From Beijerinckiaceae bacterium (GTDB lineage Bacteria; Pseudomonadota; Alphaproteobacteria; Rhizobiales; Beijerinckiaceae), in assembly GCA_027533425.1 (NCBI GenBank), contig JAPZUD010000007.1, positions 62,001-126,000 on the forward strand: a stretch of 64,000 nt of DNA, read 5' to 3'. Under the pieces are notes generated by a model. It did not search any database. It was given only the letters and a program-made list of their open reading frames with translations, and was not told the DNA's origin. A program made the translations under genes and the position numbers. Positions 8,370 to 16,830 of this stretch are shown one piece after another. How positions within the stretch are numbered: the stretch's first letter is position 1; each line of letters opens with the position of its first letter.

Positions 8370-10126
8370 ACCAGCTGCTTGCCCTTGGCGTCGATCACAT
8401 CGCCGACCTTGCCGGCGAAATCCGGCAGGATCATCTCGTTATGGGCCTTGCCCGAGGGGATCATCGGGAAGCAATTCTCTTCCTTGGCGACGAGGCAATC
8501 GAAGATCACCGGGCCGGGATAATCGATCATCTCCTGGATCGCGGCATCGAGCTGTGCCGGGTCAGCACAGCGGATGCCCTTGGCGTGATAGGCCTCGGCC
8601 AGCTTCACGAAATCCGGCAGGGCGCTCGAATAGCTCTCGGAATAGCGGCCGCCATGCAGCAATTCCTGCCATTGCCGCACCATGCCCATATACTCGTTGT
8701 TGAGGATGAAAATCTTGACTGGCAGGCGATACTGCGCCGCCGTCGACATTTCCTGCATGTTCATCAGGATGGAGGCCTCGCCGGCAATGTCGATCACCAG
8801 CGCATCCGGATGCGCCATCTGCACGCCGATCGCCGCCGGCAGCCCATAGCCCATCGTGCCGAGCCCGCCCGAGGTCATCCAGCGGTTCGGCTCATCGAAA
8901 TGGAAATGCTGGGCCGCCCACATCTGGTGCTGGCCGACTTCCGTCGTCACATAGGTCGAGCGGTCCTTGGTCAGCGCATAGAGCCGCTCGATCGCGTATT
9001 GCGGCTTGATGATGCTGTCGGAATTCTGGTAGCCGAGCGAATTGCGCGCCCGCCACCTGTTGATCTCGCCCCACCAGCTCTTCAGCGCCTCTGAATCGAC
9101 CTGGTACTTCTTCTCGCGCCAGATGCGGATCATCTCCGCCAGCACGCGGGTACAATCGCCGACAATGCCGATATCGGCCTTGACGTTCTTGTTGATCGAG
9201 GACGGATCGATATCGACATGGATCTTCTTCGAGCCCGGCGAGAAGGCATCGAGGCGCCCGGTGATCCGGTCATCGAAGCGCGCGCCGAGATTGATCATCA
9301 CGTCGCAGCCATGCATGGCGAGATTGGCCTCGTAGGTGCCGTGCATCCCGAGCATGCCGAGCCATTGCGGATTGTTGGCCGGGAAGGCGCCGAGGCCCAT
9401 CAGGGTCGAGGTCACCGGAAAGCCGGTGATCTGGGCGAATTCCCGCAGCAGGCGGCTGGCCTCGGGCCCGGAATTGATGATGCCGCCGCCAGTATAGAAG
9501 ACCGGCTTCTTCGCTTTCGCCATCAGGGCGAGCGCCGCTTCGATCCGGGCGGTATCGCCATCCATTTTCGGCCGGTAGGATTTGTGGATGATCTCGCCCG
9601 GGCCGTTATAGGCGCCGCGCGCGAACTGGATATCCTTGGGCACGTCGATCACCACCGGGCCCGGCCGGCCCGAACGGGCGACATAGAACGCCTCGTGGAT
9701 GATGCGCGGCAGATCCTCGATCCGCTTCACGAGGTAATTATGCTTGGTGCAATGGCGGGTAATGCCCACCGTGTCGCATTCCTGGAAGGCATCCGAGCCA
9801 ATGAGATGCGTTGGCACCTGCCCGGTGAAACAGACGATCGGGATTGAATCCATCAAGGCGTCGGTCAGGCCGGTCACGGCATTGGTCGCGCCGGGGCCCG
9901 AGGTCACCAGCACCACGCCCACCTTGCCGGAGGAACGGGCATAGCCCTCGGCCGAATGCACGGCACCCTGCTCATGGCGGACGAGGATGTGCTGGACCGA
10001 ATTCTGCTGGAACAACGCATCGTAGATGGGGAGAACCGCACCGCCCGGATAGCCGAAGATGTGGTTCACATCATGGTCCTGCAGCGCACGCACCACCATT
10101 TCGGCGCCGGTCATCATCTCACTCAT
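8366..10126 (-). CDS. ilvB: Acetolactate synthase large (catalytic) subunit
   Basis: The 586-residue ThDP enzyme condenses pyruvate with pyruvate or 2-oxobutyrate, the first common step of valine, leucine and isoleucine synthesis. The N-terminal PYR domain contains GYPGGAVLPIYDAL and the catalytic glutamate in RHEQGAVHSAEGYARSSG; the central FAD-linked domain follows. The C-terminal PP domain has the cofactor motif DIAGEASILMN...NNEYMG, with Glu-Ala where many relatives have Asp-Gly. It is preceded by an attenuator leader (10191-10345) and overlaps the dehydratase gene by four bases. Confidence 0.97.
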   Translation of the reverse strand: MSEMMTGAEMVVRALQDHDVNHIFGYPGGAVLPIYDALFQQNSVQHILVRHEQGAVHSAEGYARSSGKVGVVLVTSGPGATNAVTGLTDALMDSIPIVCFTGQVPTHLIGSDAFQECDTVGITRHCTKHNYLVKRIEDLPRIIHEAFYVARSGRPGPVVIDVPKDIQFARGAYNGPGEIIHKSYRPKMDGDTARIEAALALMAKAKKPVFYTGGGIINSGPEASRLLREFAQITGFPVTSTLMGLGAFPANNPQWLGMLGMHGTYEANLAMHGCDVMINLGARFDDRITGRLDAFSPGSKKIHVDIDPSSINKNVKADIGIVGDCTRVLAEMIRIWREKKYQVDSEALKSWWGEINRWRARNSLGYQNSDSIIKPQYAIERLYALTKDRSTYVTTEVGQHQMWAAQHFHFDEPNRWMTSGGLGTMGYGLPAAIGVQMAHPDALVIDIAGEASILMNMQEMSTAAQYRLPVKIFILNNEYMGMVRQWQELLHGGRYSESYSSALPDFVKLAEAYHAKGIRCADPAQLDAAIQEMIDYPGPVIFDCLVAKEENCFPMIPSGKAHNEMILPDFAGKVGDVIDAKGKQLV

Positions 10127-10190
10127 GGTCGTCTCCCGTGATCGGTCGGCTCATGGCGTCCTGGTTCGGCAGGGCGAAGGATCGGGCAAC

Positions 10191-10214
10191 AAAAAAGGCC
10201 CTCAGGGGGCCTTT
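10191..10214 (-). terminator. Attenuator terminator in the ilvB leader
   Basis: On the minus strand an eight-base-pair GC-rich stem (arms 10214-10207 and 10201-10194, with AAAGGCCC/GGGCCTTT ends) is followed by a run of six T. It lies 65-88 bases upstream of the ilvB start, inside the transcript, and not after any gene, which is the expected place for an attenuator. Confidence 0.85.
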
Positions 10215-10220
10215 GGATGC

Positions 10221-10265
10221 GCGCCGACAAGGAGTTCTGGCTCAGGCCAGCTCCGTCCTCGGCGC
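10221..10265 (-). promoter_or_regulatory. Pause-type hairpin overlapping the ilv leader peptide
   Basis: A long imperfect stem-loop covers the end of the leader reading frame and the bases after it. GCGCCG pairs with CGGCGC at the base, and GGAG-CTGGC pairs with GCCAG-CTCC near a four-base loop. It precedes the terminator hairpin by a few bases, as the 1:2 pause structure does in known amino acid attenuators. Confidence 0.7.
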
Positions 10266-10289
10266 ACTGCGTACAATAAGAAGCGACAT
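10242..10289 (-). CDS. ilvB leader peptide MSLLIVRSAPRTELA
   Basis: A 15-codon frame on the minus strand has ATG at 10289 and TGA at 10244-10242, and is preceded by a GAGGA ribosome site. Codons 3-6 are Leu-Leu-Ile-Val, the three end products of the pathway. Ribosome stalling there would change which downstream hairpin forms and so set read-through into ilvB. It is followed by a pause-type hairpin and a terminator with a T6 tail. This is the arrangement of IlvL/IvbL-type transcription attenuators; the peptide itself has no other function. It is too short for ordinary gene calling. Confidence 0.85.
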   Translation of the reverse strand: MSLLIVRSAPRTELA

Positions 10290-10316
10290 GGAATCCTCGT
10301 CGGCAATTCGGGCGGC

Positions 10317-10345
10317 ACGCTACACACCGCCGGAAACAGCGTCAA
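10317..10345 (-). promoter_or_regulatory. Promoter of the attenuated ilvB operon
   Basis: On the minus strand, TTGACG (10345-10340), a 17-base spacer and TAGCGT (10322-10317) would start transcription near 10309, about 20 bases before the leader peptide ATG. Position and consensus both fit. Confidence 0.6.
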
Positions 10346-10525
10346 TCCTCAATTTGTCCAAGCCTCCCGCGCTCCGTTCCCGGCGTGCCGAATCGCCGTT
10401 CCCGCACCGGCATGATCCTGTAGCCGGCTTTCGATCGGGCGGAACATCAGCCCGGATCGATCAGGCACCGTTTAAATTGATTATGCGGCACATACGATTT
10501 CTCAAGCATTGTCCCCCATCCTTCT

Positions 10526-11995
10526 GTGAGTTTTGTCATAGTCCCGGTGGAACCCCTGTTGAGTAACGAACTGTTCACCGCCGACCTCGAGGTCCGGTTG
10601 CGGAGTGCGGAAGCCAACCTGCTTCTGCGGCGTTTCCGTGCGGCGCGAAAGGCGTCCGGAGCAGCGACGATCGCCATGCTTGATCGTGATGTGATGAAGC
10701 AATACGGGCAGAATCTCGTGGTCATCGAGCCGGCGGAAAACGGGGAATTCGCATTCCTCTATGCCGGCTCCCAGGTGCCGGATGATGCCGGCGCCACCCT
10801 CGGGGCAAAAACCACCACGGTCATCAGCCGCGAGGCTGGCGAATTGTATCGCCTCGGCTGCCGGGAGGCCGGCCTCGCCGGCGACGCCGTCTGCGTGAAC
10901 CATCAATCCGGTCCGGAATCCAAGGTCCATCGCTGGGAATGCCTCTTCCTCCCCATCACCGATGCGGAAGGGCGCCCGATCCTTGTGGCCCTGTGCATTC
11001 CCCGTGAGTACAAGCACGAATTCTTCCGGGCGGTCCTCGATGCGATGCCGCATGGCGCCTTCGTGGCCGAACCCGTGCGGGATGCGCATAACGAGATCGT
11101 CGATGCGCGGATCATCGCCGCGAATGCCCGCGGCATCGAGATCTGCGGACATCCCGATCTTGATGCGCTCCAGGGCTGCTCGATCACGGGGGCCATGGGC
11201 GATGGCGCTCCCCTTGGCCCGTGGGACCGGCACCTCGCCGTCCTGCGCAGCGGCAAGGGCCAGAGCTTCGATCATCATCACCGGAGCGAGACCGGCTCGC
11301 ACTGGTACCAGATGCACGCCGCGCCGATGCGGGATGGCCTGCTCGTCAGCGTGGTCGACATCACCGAGATCAAGCAGGGGTTCCTCGAACTCGAACACCA
11401 GCGCAAGATGCTGCTGGACGAGATGGAGCAGCGGCGCGGCCTCGAGCAGGAACTCTGGGCCCTTGCGCATCACGATCCGCTGACATCCCTGCCGAACCGC
11501 CGGGCCTTCCGCGACGCGGCGATGCTCAAGCTGGCGGAAGCGCAGACCACCCACCGCCCTTGCGCGATGATCACGATCGACATCGATCACTTCAAGCGCG
11601 TCAACGATGCCTTCGGCCATGGCGCGGGCGACACGGTGCTTCGGCGCGTTGCGGACATCATCAAGGCGCCGTTGCGCCCGAATACCGATATCGCGGCCCG
11701 CATGGGGGGCGAGGAATTCACGATCCTGCTGCCGGACACCGATTCGGAAGCGGCCATTGTCTTCGCTGAAAAGCTGCGGCTGACGGTCGAGCAAAGCGTC
11801 GTTGTCACCGCCGAGCAGGAAATCCGCTGCACGATCAGCATCGGCATCGCCCTGAATCGCAAGACCTCCAACCTTGATGACCTGATCAACCGCGCGGACC
11901 GGGCGCTCTACACCGCCAAGCGCAGCGGTCGGAACAAGGTGGCGACCGAACTTGACGTCCAGGCCGGGCCAAAGAGCTCCATCGCGGCGGCCTGA
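10526..11995 (+). CDS. PAS-GGDEF diguanylate cyclase
   Basis: The product of up to 489 residues has an N-terminal sensory region with one or two PAS-like folds (about 40-150 and 165-290), a short coiled coil (LELEHQRKMLLDEMEQRRGLEQEL) and a GGDEF domain from about 315. The active site is GGEEF at 394-398, so it probably makes cyclic di-GMP. The residues that usually form the RxxD inhibitory site read PNTD, so product inhibition may be lost. The GTG at 10526 has no clear ribosome site; TTG at 10559 after GGTGGA is a possible start. There is no transmembrane segment. It is divergent from the ilvB operon. Confidence 0.9.
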   Translation: MSFVIVPVEPLLSNELFTADLEVRLRSAEANLLLRRFRAARKASGAATIAMLDRDVMKQYGQNLVVIEPAENGEFAFLYAGSQVPDDAGATLGAKTTTVISREAGELYRLGCREAGLAGDAVCVNHQSGPESKVHRWECLFLPITDAEGRPILVALCIPREYKHEFFRAVLDAMPHGAFVAEPVRDAHNEIVDARIIAANARGIEICGHPDLDALQGCSITGAMGDGAPLGPWDRHLAVLRSGKGQSFDHHHRSETGSHWYQMHAAPMRDGLLVSVVDITEIKQGFLELEHQRKMLLDEMEQRRGLEQELWALAHHDPLTSLPNRRAFRDAAMLKLAEAQTTHRPCAMITIDIDHFKRVNDAFGHGAGDTVLRRVADIIKAPLRPNTDIAARMGGEEFTILLPDTDSEAAIVFAEKLRLTVEQSVVVTAEQEIRCTISIGIALNRKTSNLDDLINRADRALYTAKRSGRNKVATELDVQAGPKSSIAAA

Positions 11996-12011
11996 CGCGC
12001 CGCGCAACGGC

Positions 12012-12917
12012 TCACAGGGCGGCCAGCGCCGCATCCGGATGCGCGACCCAATGCCAGTCCGGCGGCGCGAGGTAGCGCCGGGCGAAAATCACCTGCCTGC
12101 GTGCATAGGCCCGTGTGTCGGCCTGCCCGCGCGCGATCGCCGTATCGAGATCGATCCGCCCGGCGAGATGATCCGCCAGATGGGGCACGCCATGGGCTTT
12201 CATGATGCCGAGATTGCGTGGCAGGGCCGGCTGCCGCTCGACCAGCCGCCGGACTTCCTCAAGGGCGCCGGCCGCGATCATCGCCACGAAGCGGGCGTCG
12301 ATCGCCGCATGCAGCGGCGCACGTGGCGGATCGAGAAACACGCCGCGCCATTCCCCGGCCGCAAGCACGGGAATGCCGGGATTCTCCGCCAGCCATTGCG
12401 AATAGGTGCGCCCGGTCGCGTCCTGCAGCTCGATCGCCCGCAGCAGGCGCGGCGTATCGGCGGGGTGAAGCTGCGCCGCGCGCTCCGGATCCCGGCGGAC
12501 GAGTTCGGCATGAAGGTCATGGCCCGCTTCGGCGCGGGCCCGCCATGCCGCCCGGATGTCCGGCGGGATGGCCGGTGTCGGGACCAGCCCTTCCACGAGC
12601 GCACGGAAATAGAGGCCGGTCCCCCCGACTATAGCCAGCGGCGCGCCACCCGCACGCGCCTCGGCCACGAGCGGCGCAATCGCCTCGAGATAGCGCCCGA
12701 CCGAGAATTCCTCGCCGGCCGGCACAAATCCGTAGAGGGCATGGGGAACCCGCGCCGTCTCCTCCGTCATCGGCCGGGCCGAGAGCACGGCGAGATCGGC
12801 ATAGACCTGCATCGAATCCGCGTTCACGACCACGCCGCCCTGCCGCTCGGCAAGGGCGACGGCCAGGGCGGATTTTCCGCTGGCCGTGGGGCCGGCAATC
12901 AAAGTGGCGAAGGACAT
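12012..12917 (-). CDS. miaA: tRNA dimethylallyltransferase
   Basis: The 301-residue enzyme transfers a dimethylallyl group to A37 of tRNAs that read UNN codons. The P-loop GPTASGKS is at residues 9-16 and the family motif VNADSMQVYADL follows at about 31-42. The middle contains GGTGLYFRALVEGL, and the C-terminal part has the tRNA-contacting Arg/Lys-rich segment ARGQADTRAYARRQ before FARRY. Length is normal. It is divergent from serB with a 66-base gap, a common arrangement in this group. Confidence 0.95.
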   Translation of the reverse strand: MSFATLIAGPTASGKSALAVALAERQGGVVVNADSMQVYADLAVLSARPMTEETARVPHALYGFVPAGEEFSVGRYLEAIAPLVAEARAGGAPLAIVGGTGLYFRALVEGLVPTPAIPPDIRAAWRARAEAGHDLHAELVRRDPERAAQLHPADTPRLLRAIELQDATGRTYSQWLAENPGIPVLAAGEWRGVFLDPPRAPLHAAIDARFVAMIAAGALEEVRRLVERQPALPRNLGIMKAHGVPHLADHLAGRIDLDTAIARGQADTRAYARRQVIFARRYLAPPDWHWVAHPDAALAAL

Positions 12918-12983
12918 CTTGCCATTTCCCGACGAGGTCGATACCGCCGGTTCCTATCCTCTTGCTGCTGAGAAGGCGAGCCC

Positions 12984-13889
12984 ATGCCCCACTCCCCGTC
13001 GCGCGCCCTCGTGGCTACCCTCGTGAGCGCCCCGGGTGAGCGCTGCCTCGATATGGCGGCCATCGCGCGGGCCCGGTCGATGCTGCCGGCCGCGGAAGTC
13101 GCCATCCTGTCGACCGGCCATGCCGCGGATTTCCATTTCACCACTGCGGAAGATCCAGCCCGCTGGACCAGTGCCCTGCGCGAGGCCATGGGCGCGCTGC
13201 CGGTGGATCTGGTTGTCCAGCCCGGCGCCGGCCGCCGCAAGCGCCTCTTCCTCGCCGACATGGATTCGACCATGATTGGCCAGGAATGCATCGATGAACT
13301 CGCCGATGCCGCCGGGCTCAAGGCCCATGTGAGTGCGATCACCGAGCGGGCGATGCGGGGCGAGATCGCCTTCGAGCCGGCGCTGCGCGAGCGCGTCGCC
13401 CTGCTGAAGGGCCTTCCTGTCACGATCGTCGAGACGCTGATCGCCGATCGGATTACCCTGACACCGGGCGGGCGGGAACTCGTCGCCACGATGCGGCATC
13501 ATGGCGCCTATACGGCCCTCGTTTCCGGCGGCTTCACGGTCTTCACCGGCCCGATCTCGCAGAAGATCGGCTTCCACATGCACCGTTCGAACACGTTGAA
13601 TGTCGAGAACGGGCATTTCGCCGGAACCGTGGCGGAGCCGATCCTCGGGAAAGAGGCCAAGCGCCAGACCCTCGAGGAGCTGCGCGCCCGATTCTCGCTC
13701 TCGCCGGACGCCTCCCTGGCCGTGGGCGACGGCGCGAACGACCTCGCCATGCTTGGCGAGGCGGGGCTCGGCGTGGCCTTCCACGCCAAGCCCATCGTGG
13801 CCGAGGCGGCCCATGCCCGGATTGACCATGGTGACCTCTCGGCGTTGCTCTATTTCCAGGGTTACCGCGAGGAAGACATCCTGCATTGA
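12984..13889 (+). CDS. serB: Phosphoserine phosphatase
   Basis: The 301-residue HAD-family enzyme carries out the last step of serine synthesis. An N-terminal ACT-like region covers about residues 1-80. The catalytic motif DMDSTMI holds the nucleophile Asp92 and acid/base Asp94; motif II is LVSGGFTVFT, and motif III/IV is in VGDGANDLAMLGEAGLGVAFHAKP. Start ATG at 12984 follows AAGG. It converges with degP, and the inverted repeat at 13911-13944 lies between them. Confidence 0.95.
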   Translation: MPHSPSRALVATLVSAPGERCLDMAAIARARSMLPAAEVAILSTGHAADFHFTTAEDPARWTSALREAMGALPVDLVVQPGAGRRKRLFLADMDSTMIGQECIDELADAAGLKAHVSAITERAMRGEIAFEPALRERVALLKGLPVTIVETLIADRITLTPGGRELVATMRHHGAYTALVSGGFTVFTGPISQKIGFHMHRSNTLNVENGHFAGTVAEPILGKEAKRQTLEELRARFSLSPDASLAVGDGANDLAMLGEAGLGVAFHAKPIVAEAAHARIDHGDLSALLYFQGYREEDILH

Positions 13890-13910
13890 CGGCGCCTCAT
13901 GCGCCCATGA

Positions 13911-13944
13911 AAAAGGGCACCCGGCCTGCAGCCGGATGCCCCTT
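13911..13944 (-). terminator. Terminator between serB and degP
   Basis: A GC-rich stem (GGGCA and CCGGC arms with one mismatch) has a short loop. On the minus strand it ends in TTTT, so it suits degP, whose stop is about 20 bases before it. It may also stop serB transcripts. Confidence 0.7.
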
Positions 13945-13964
13945 GCTGGCTTCAAGACCGACCC

Positions 13965-15509
13965 TCAGTTGATCGGCAGCGTCACATAACGGAGCGTGCC
14001 TTCCGGGCCGGTGGCCACATAGAACAGCGCACGACGCTGGCCCTGGCTCTTCAGCGTGTCGAGCCGCTTGCGGATATCCGCCGCACTGCGAACCGCCTCG
14101 CGCTGGACCTCGACGATCACATCGCCGACCGAGATCCGGCGTTCAGCCGCGACAGAATTCGGATCGACCCGGGTGACGACCACGCCATCCACACCGTCCT
14201 TGATGTTGTAACGGCGACGCAGTTCGGCCGTGACCGGCGTGACATCCAGCCCGAGAACCGATGCATTGGCCGTGTTGTTCTGCGGTTCACGCGTCTGGAC
14301 AGAGGCCTGCTGCGGCGACTCATCGAGGCGCCCCAGCGTGACGCGCTTCAGGACTTCCTTGCCCCCGCGCCAGACCGTGACGTCGACTTCCTTGCCGATC
14401 GGCGTCTGCGCGACGATGCGCGGCAGGTCGTTCGACCGACGGATATCCTTGCCGTCGAAGCGGATGATGACATCCTCGCGCTCGAGACCGGCGGATTTGG
14501 CCGGGCCCTTGTCATCGACATTGATCACCATTGCTCCGCGGGCACGGCCGAGCTTGAGCGCATCGGCCGTATCATCATCCACATCCTGGATGGCGACGCC
14601 GAGCCAGCCGCGACGGGTCTCGCCGAATTCCTTCAGCTGTTCGATCACCGGCACGGCAATCGAGGCCGGCACCGAGAACCCGATGCCGATCGAGCCGCCC
14701 GACGGCGAGATGATGGCCGTGTTGATGCCCACCACATCCCCCTCGAGATTGAAGAGCGGACCGCCCGAATTGCCCTTGTTGATGGCTGCATCGGTCTGGA
14801 TGAAGCTGTCATAGGGGCCGGACCGGATATTGCGCTGCTTGGCAGAGACAATGCCGGCAGAAACCGAGCCGCCGAAACCGAACGGGTTGCCGATGGCGAT
14901 GACCCATTCACCGATACGCAGCTTGTCGCTGTCGCCAAACTTGACGAATTTCAGCGGCTTGTCGGACTTGACCCTCAGCACGGCGATATCGGTCTTGGCA
15001 TCCTTGCCCACGACCTCCGCCTTGAGTTCGGTGCCGTCATTGAATACCACGGTGATGTCGTTGGCTTCAGCGATGACGTGGTTGTTCGTCACCACTGTCC
15101 CGCCGGCATCGATCACGAAGCCGGATCCAAGCGACGAGGCGCGCTGGTTGGGCTGCGGACCCGGCGCACCGGGGCCGCCGGGGCCACCCGGCCCGCGCCG
15201 GTTGAAGAAATCGTTGAACAGGTCCTCGAAAGGCGAGCCCGGCGGCATCTGCGGCATCGGCACAGAGCGCTGGGCCTGGCGCTGGTTCGCCTTGATATTG
15301 ACCACCGCATCCATGACGCGCTCGGCCGTATCGGCGATCGCTTCAGGACCGCGCGCCTGGACCGTGGCGACATTCGGCAGCAGGACGACCACGGCCAGAG
15401 CCGCGGCCCCTGCCGCGCGACGCAGGCGCGGCATCAGGCCAGCACCCGGCTGCCCTGCCAGATCCGTCGTGAACCCGGTTTTCGCCGGGATGGTTTCCAT
15501 CGACATCAT
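13965..15509 (-). CDS. degP: Do-family periplasmic serine protease
   Basis: The 514-residue envelope protease/chaperone has an N-terminal hydrophobic export signal (about residues 30-52). A trypsin-like domain has the triad His144 (TNNHVIAEAND), Asp174 (TDIAVL) and Ser248 (GNSGGP). A Gly/Pro-rich loop is inserted at about 105-120. Two PDZ domains follow, from about 300 and 410. It degrades misfolded periplasmic proteins. The DUF2065 gene and hflKC lie upstream on the same strand, a layout common in alphaproteobacteria, although a stem-loop follows hflC. A start two codons later (MSME) is equally possible. Confidence 0.95.
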   Translation of the reverse strand: MMSMETIPAKTGFTTDLAGQPGAGLMPRLRRAAGAAALAVVVLLPNVATVQARGPEAIADTAERVMDAVVNIKANQRQAQRSVPMPQMPPGSPFEDLFNDFFNRRGPGGPGGPGAPGPQPNQRASSLGSGFVIDAGGTVVTNNHVIAEANDITVVFNDGTELKAEVVGKDAKTDIAVLRVKSDKPLKFVKFGDSDKLRIGEWVIAIGNPFGFGGSVSAGIVSAKQRNIRSGPYDSFIQTDAAINKGNSGGPLFNLEGDVVGINTAIISPSGGSIGIGFSVPASIAVPVIEQLKEFGETRRGWLGVAIQDVDDDTADALKLGRARGAMVINVDDKGPAKSAGLEREDVIIRFDGKDIRRSNDLPRIVAQTPIGKEVDVTVWRGGKEVLKRVTLGRLDESPQQASVQTREPQNNTANASVLGLDVTPVTAELRRRYNIKDGVDGVVVTRVDPNSVAAERRISVGDVIVEVQREAVRSAADIRKRLDTLKSQGQRRALFYVATGPEGTLRYVTLPIN

Positions 15510-15607
15510 GATCCTCGTTCATCTCCATGCCATCGCCGCCCGCGATGGCTATTTCAAAAGGTTCAATTGCGGCACAAACGCGACACAATCATCACTTTTT
15601 TCTGCGA

Positions 15608-15814
15608 TCACAACAGGTTGAACGCCGGAAAACCCTTGCTGGCCCAGACGAGGAAAACACCAAGCCCGGCCGCAGCAAAACCGAGAATGCGGAGAAGGCG
15701 CTCCGGCATCTCCGAGGCATCCCGAAGTGCCTTCCGCATCGCGCCCGGAAACGCGGCAAAACTCAGCCCCTCGATCGCGAACATCAGGGCCAACGCCGTG
15801 AGAAACTCATTCAT
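15608..15814 (-). CDS. DUF2065-family small membrane protein
   Basis: The 68-residue protein has two hydrophobic helices (about residues 4-22 and 45-62) with a short charged loop between them (RKALRDASEMPERLLR). This matches the DUF2065 family, which often lies beside hflC or degP in proteobacteria. The function is unknown; a role with the HflKC/DegP quality-control proteins is inference from its neighbours only. It lies about 140 bases after hflC and about 98 bases before degP. Confidence 0.85.
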   Translation of the reverse strand: MNEFLTALALMFAIEGLSFAAFPGAMRKALRDASEMPERLLRILGFAAAGLGVFLVWASKGFPAFNLL

Positions 15815-15924
15815 CGTCTCACACCACGTGGCCCGGAGGCAATGTACCCCCGCTCTGGAACAGCTCCCATGCGTGCCTCGCTTCTGCTTGATCCCGGGGG
15901 ATCAACGGCAAGTTTCACGAAGAA

Positions 15925-15947
15925 GGCCGGCGCTGGAGACGCCGGCC
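15925..15947 (-). terminator. Stem-loop after hflC
   Basis: A perfect eight-base stem (GGCCGGCG with its complement) has a seven-base loop and lies about 8 bases past the hflC stop. The minus-strand tail is TTCTTCG, so it is a fair terminator and may separate hflKC from DUF2065-degP. Confidence 0.55.
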
Positions 15948-15954
15948 CGTTGGT

Positions 15955-16830
15955 TCACTTGTCCCGGCCTGCCCCGGCCGGGTTGTTCAGATATTTGAAG
16001 AAATCGCTCTCCGGCGTGATGACGAGCCGTGTATCCCCCGATTTGAGGCCGGTTTCATAGGCCTGCATCGACCGGTAAAAGGCAAAGAACTCGGCATCGC
16101 GATTGTAGGAATCGGCGAGCAGACGGGTCCGTTCCGCTTCGCCCTTGCCGAGGGCTTCGCGGGCCAGCCGGTCAGCCTCGGCCTTGGTCACGGTGACCGT
16201 CCGGTCAGCCTGCGCGCGGATGCGGTCAGAGATTTCCGTCCCCTGCGCGCGCAATTCGGCCGCTTCGCGTTGCCGCTCGGTCTGCATCCGGCGGAACACG
16301 GCCTGGCTGTTCTGCTCCGGCAGGTCGGCGCGCCGGATGCGGATGTCGACAATCGCCACGCCAAGCGCCTGGGCCTCGACATTGACCTGGTCACGGATCC
16401 GGGTGATCAGCCCCTGCCGGTCATCTTTCACGACAAGCTGGAAAGTCGATTCACCGAGCACACGCCGCAGGGCCGCATCCATGAAGGTGCCGAGCTGCTG
16501 GTTGCCCCGGAGCATCGAGCCGCCAGTCGCCTGGAAGAAGCGGAGCGGGTTCTCGATCCGGTAGCGCGCGAAGGTATCGACAACGAGGCGCTTCTGGTCC
16601 GAGGTGATGGCTTCGACCGAAGGCGTCTCGAGATCGAGGATGCGCCGGTCCATGGAGATGACGTTCTGGATGAACGGCATCTTCACATTGAGGCCCGGCG
16701 TGGTGATGACGCGCCGTGGCTGGCCGAACTGGGTGACGATCACCTGTTCGGTCTGGTCGACCACGAAGAGCGCCGATCCGCCGACCACAAACAGGCCGGC
16801 GAGAAGGAAGGCGAGAGCGGAGCGGATCAT
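15955..16830 (-). CDS. hflC: HflC, FtsH protease modulator
   Basis: The 291-residue SPFH/prohibitin-family protein has an N-terminal membrane anchor (about residues 5-24) and a periplasmic band-7 domain beginning VVDQTEQVIVTQFGQPRRV. A coiled-coil stretch follows (RTVTVTKAEADRLAREALGKGEAERTRLLADSYNRDAEFFAFYRSM). With HflK it forms the large ring that encloses and restrains the FtsH protease. Its first base overlaps the last base of hflK, so translation is coupled. Confidence 0.95.
   Translation of the reverse strand: MIRSALAFLLAGLFVVGGSALFVVDQTEQVIVTQFGQPRRVITTPGLNVKMPFIQNVISMDRRILDLETPSVEAITSDQKRLVVDTFARYRIENPLRFFQATGGSMLRGNQQLGTFMDAALRRVLGESTFQLVVKDDRQGLITRIRDQVNVEAQALGVAIVDIRIRRADLPEQNSQAVFRRMQTERQREAAELRAQGTEISDRIRAQADRTVTVTKAEADRLAREALGKGEAERTRLLADSYNRDAEFFAFYRSMQAYETGLKSGDTRLVITPESDFFKYLNNPAGAGRDK

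Noticed and set aside
10191-10345. T-box or amino acid riboswitch before ilvB
   Set aside because: There is no T-box sequence or specifier structure, and a leader peptide with pathway codons plus terminator explains the region.
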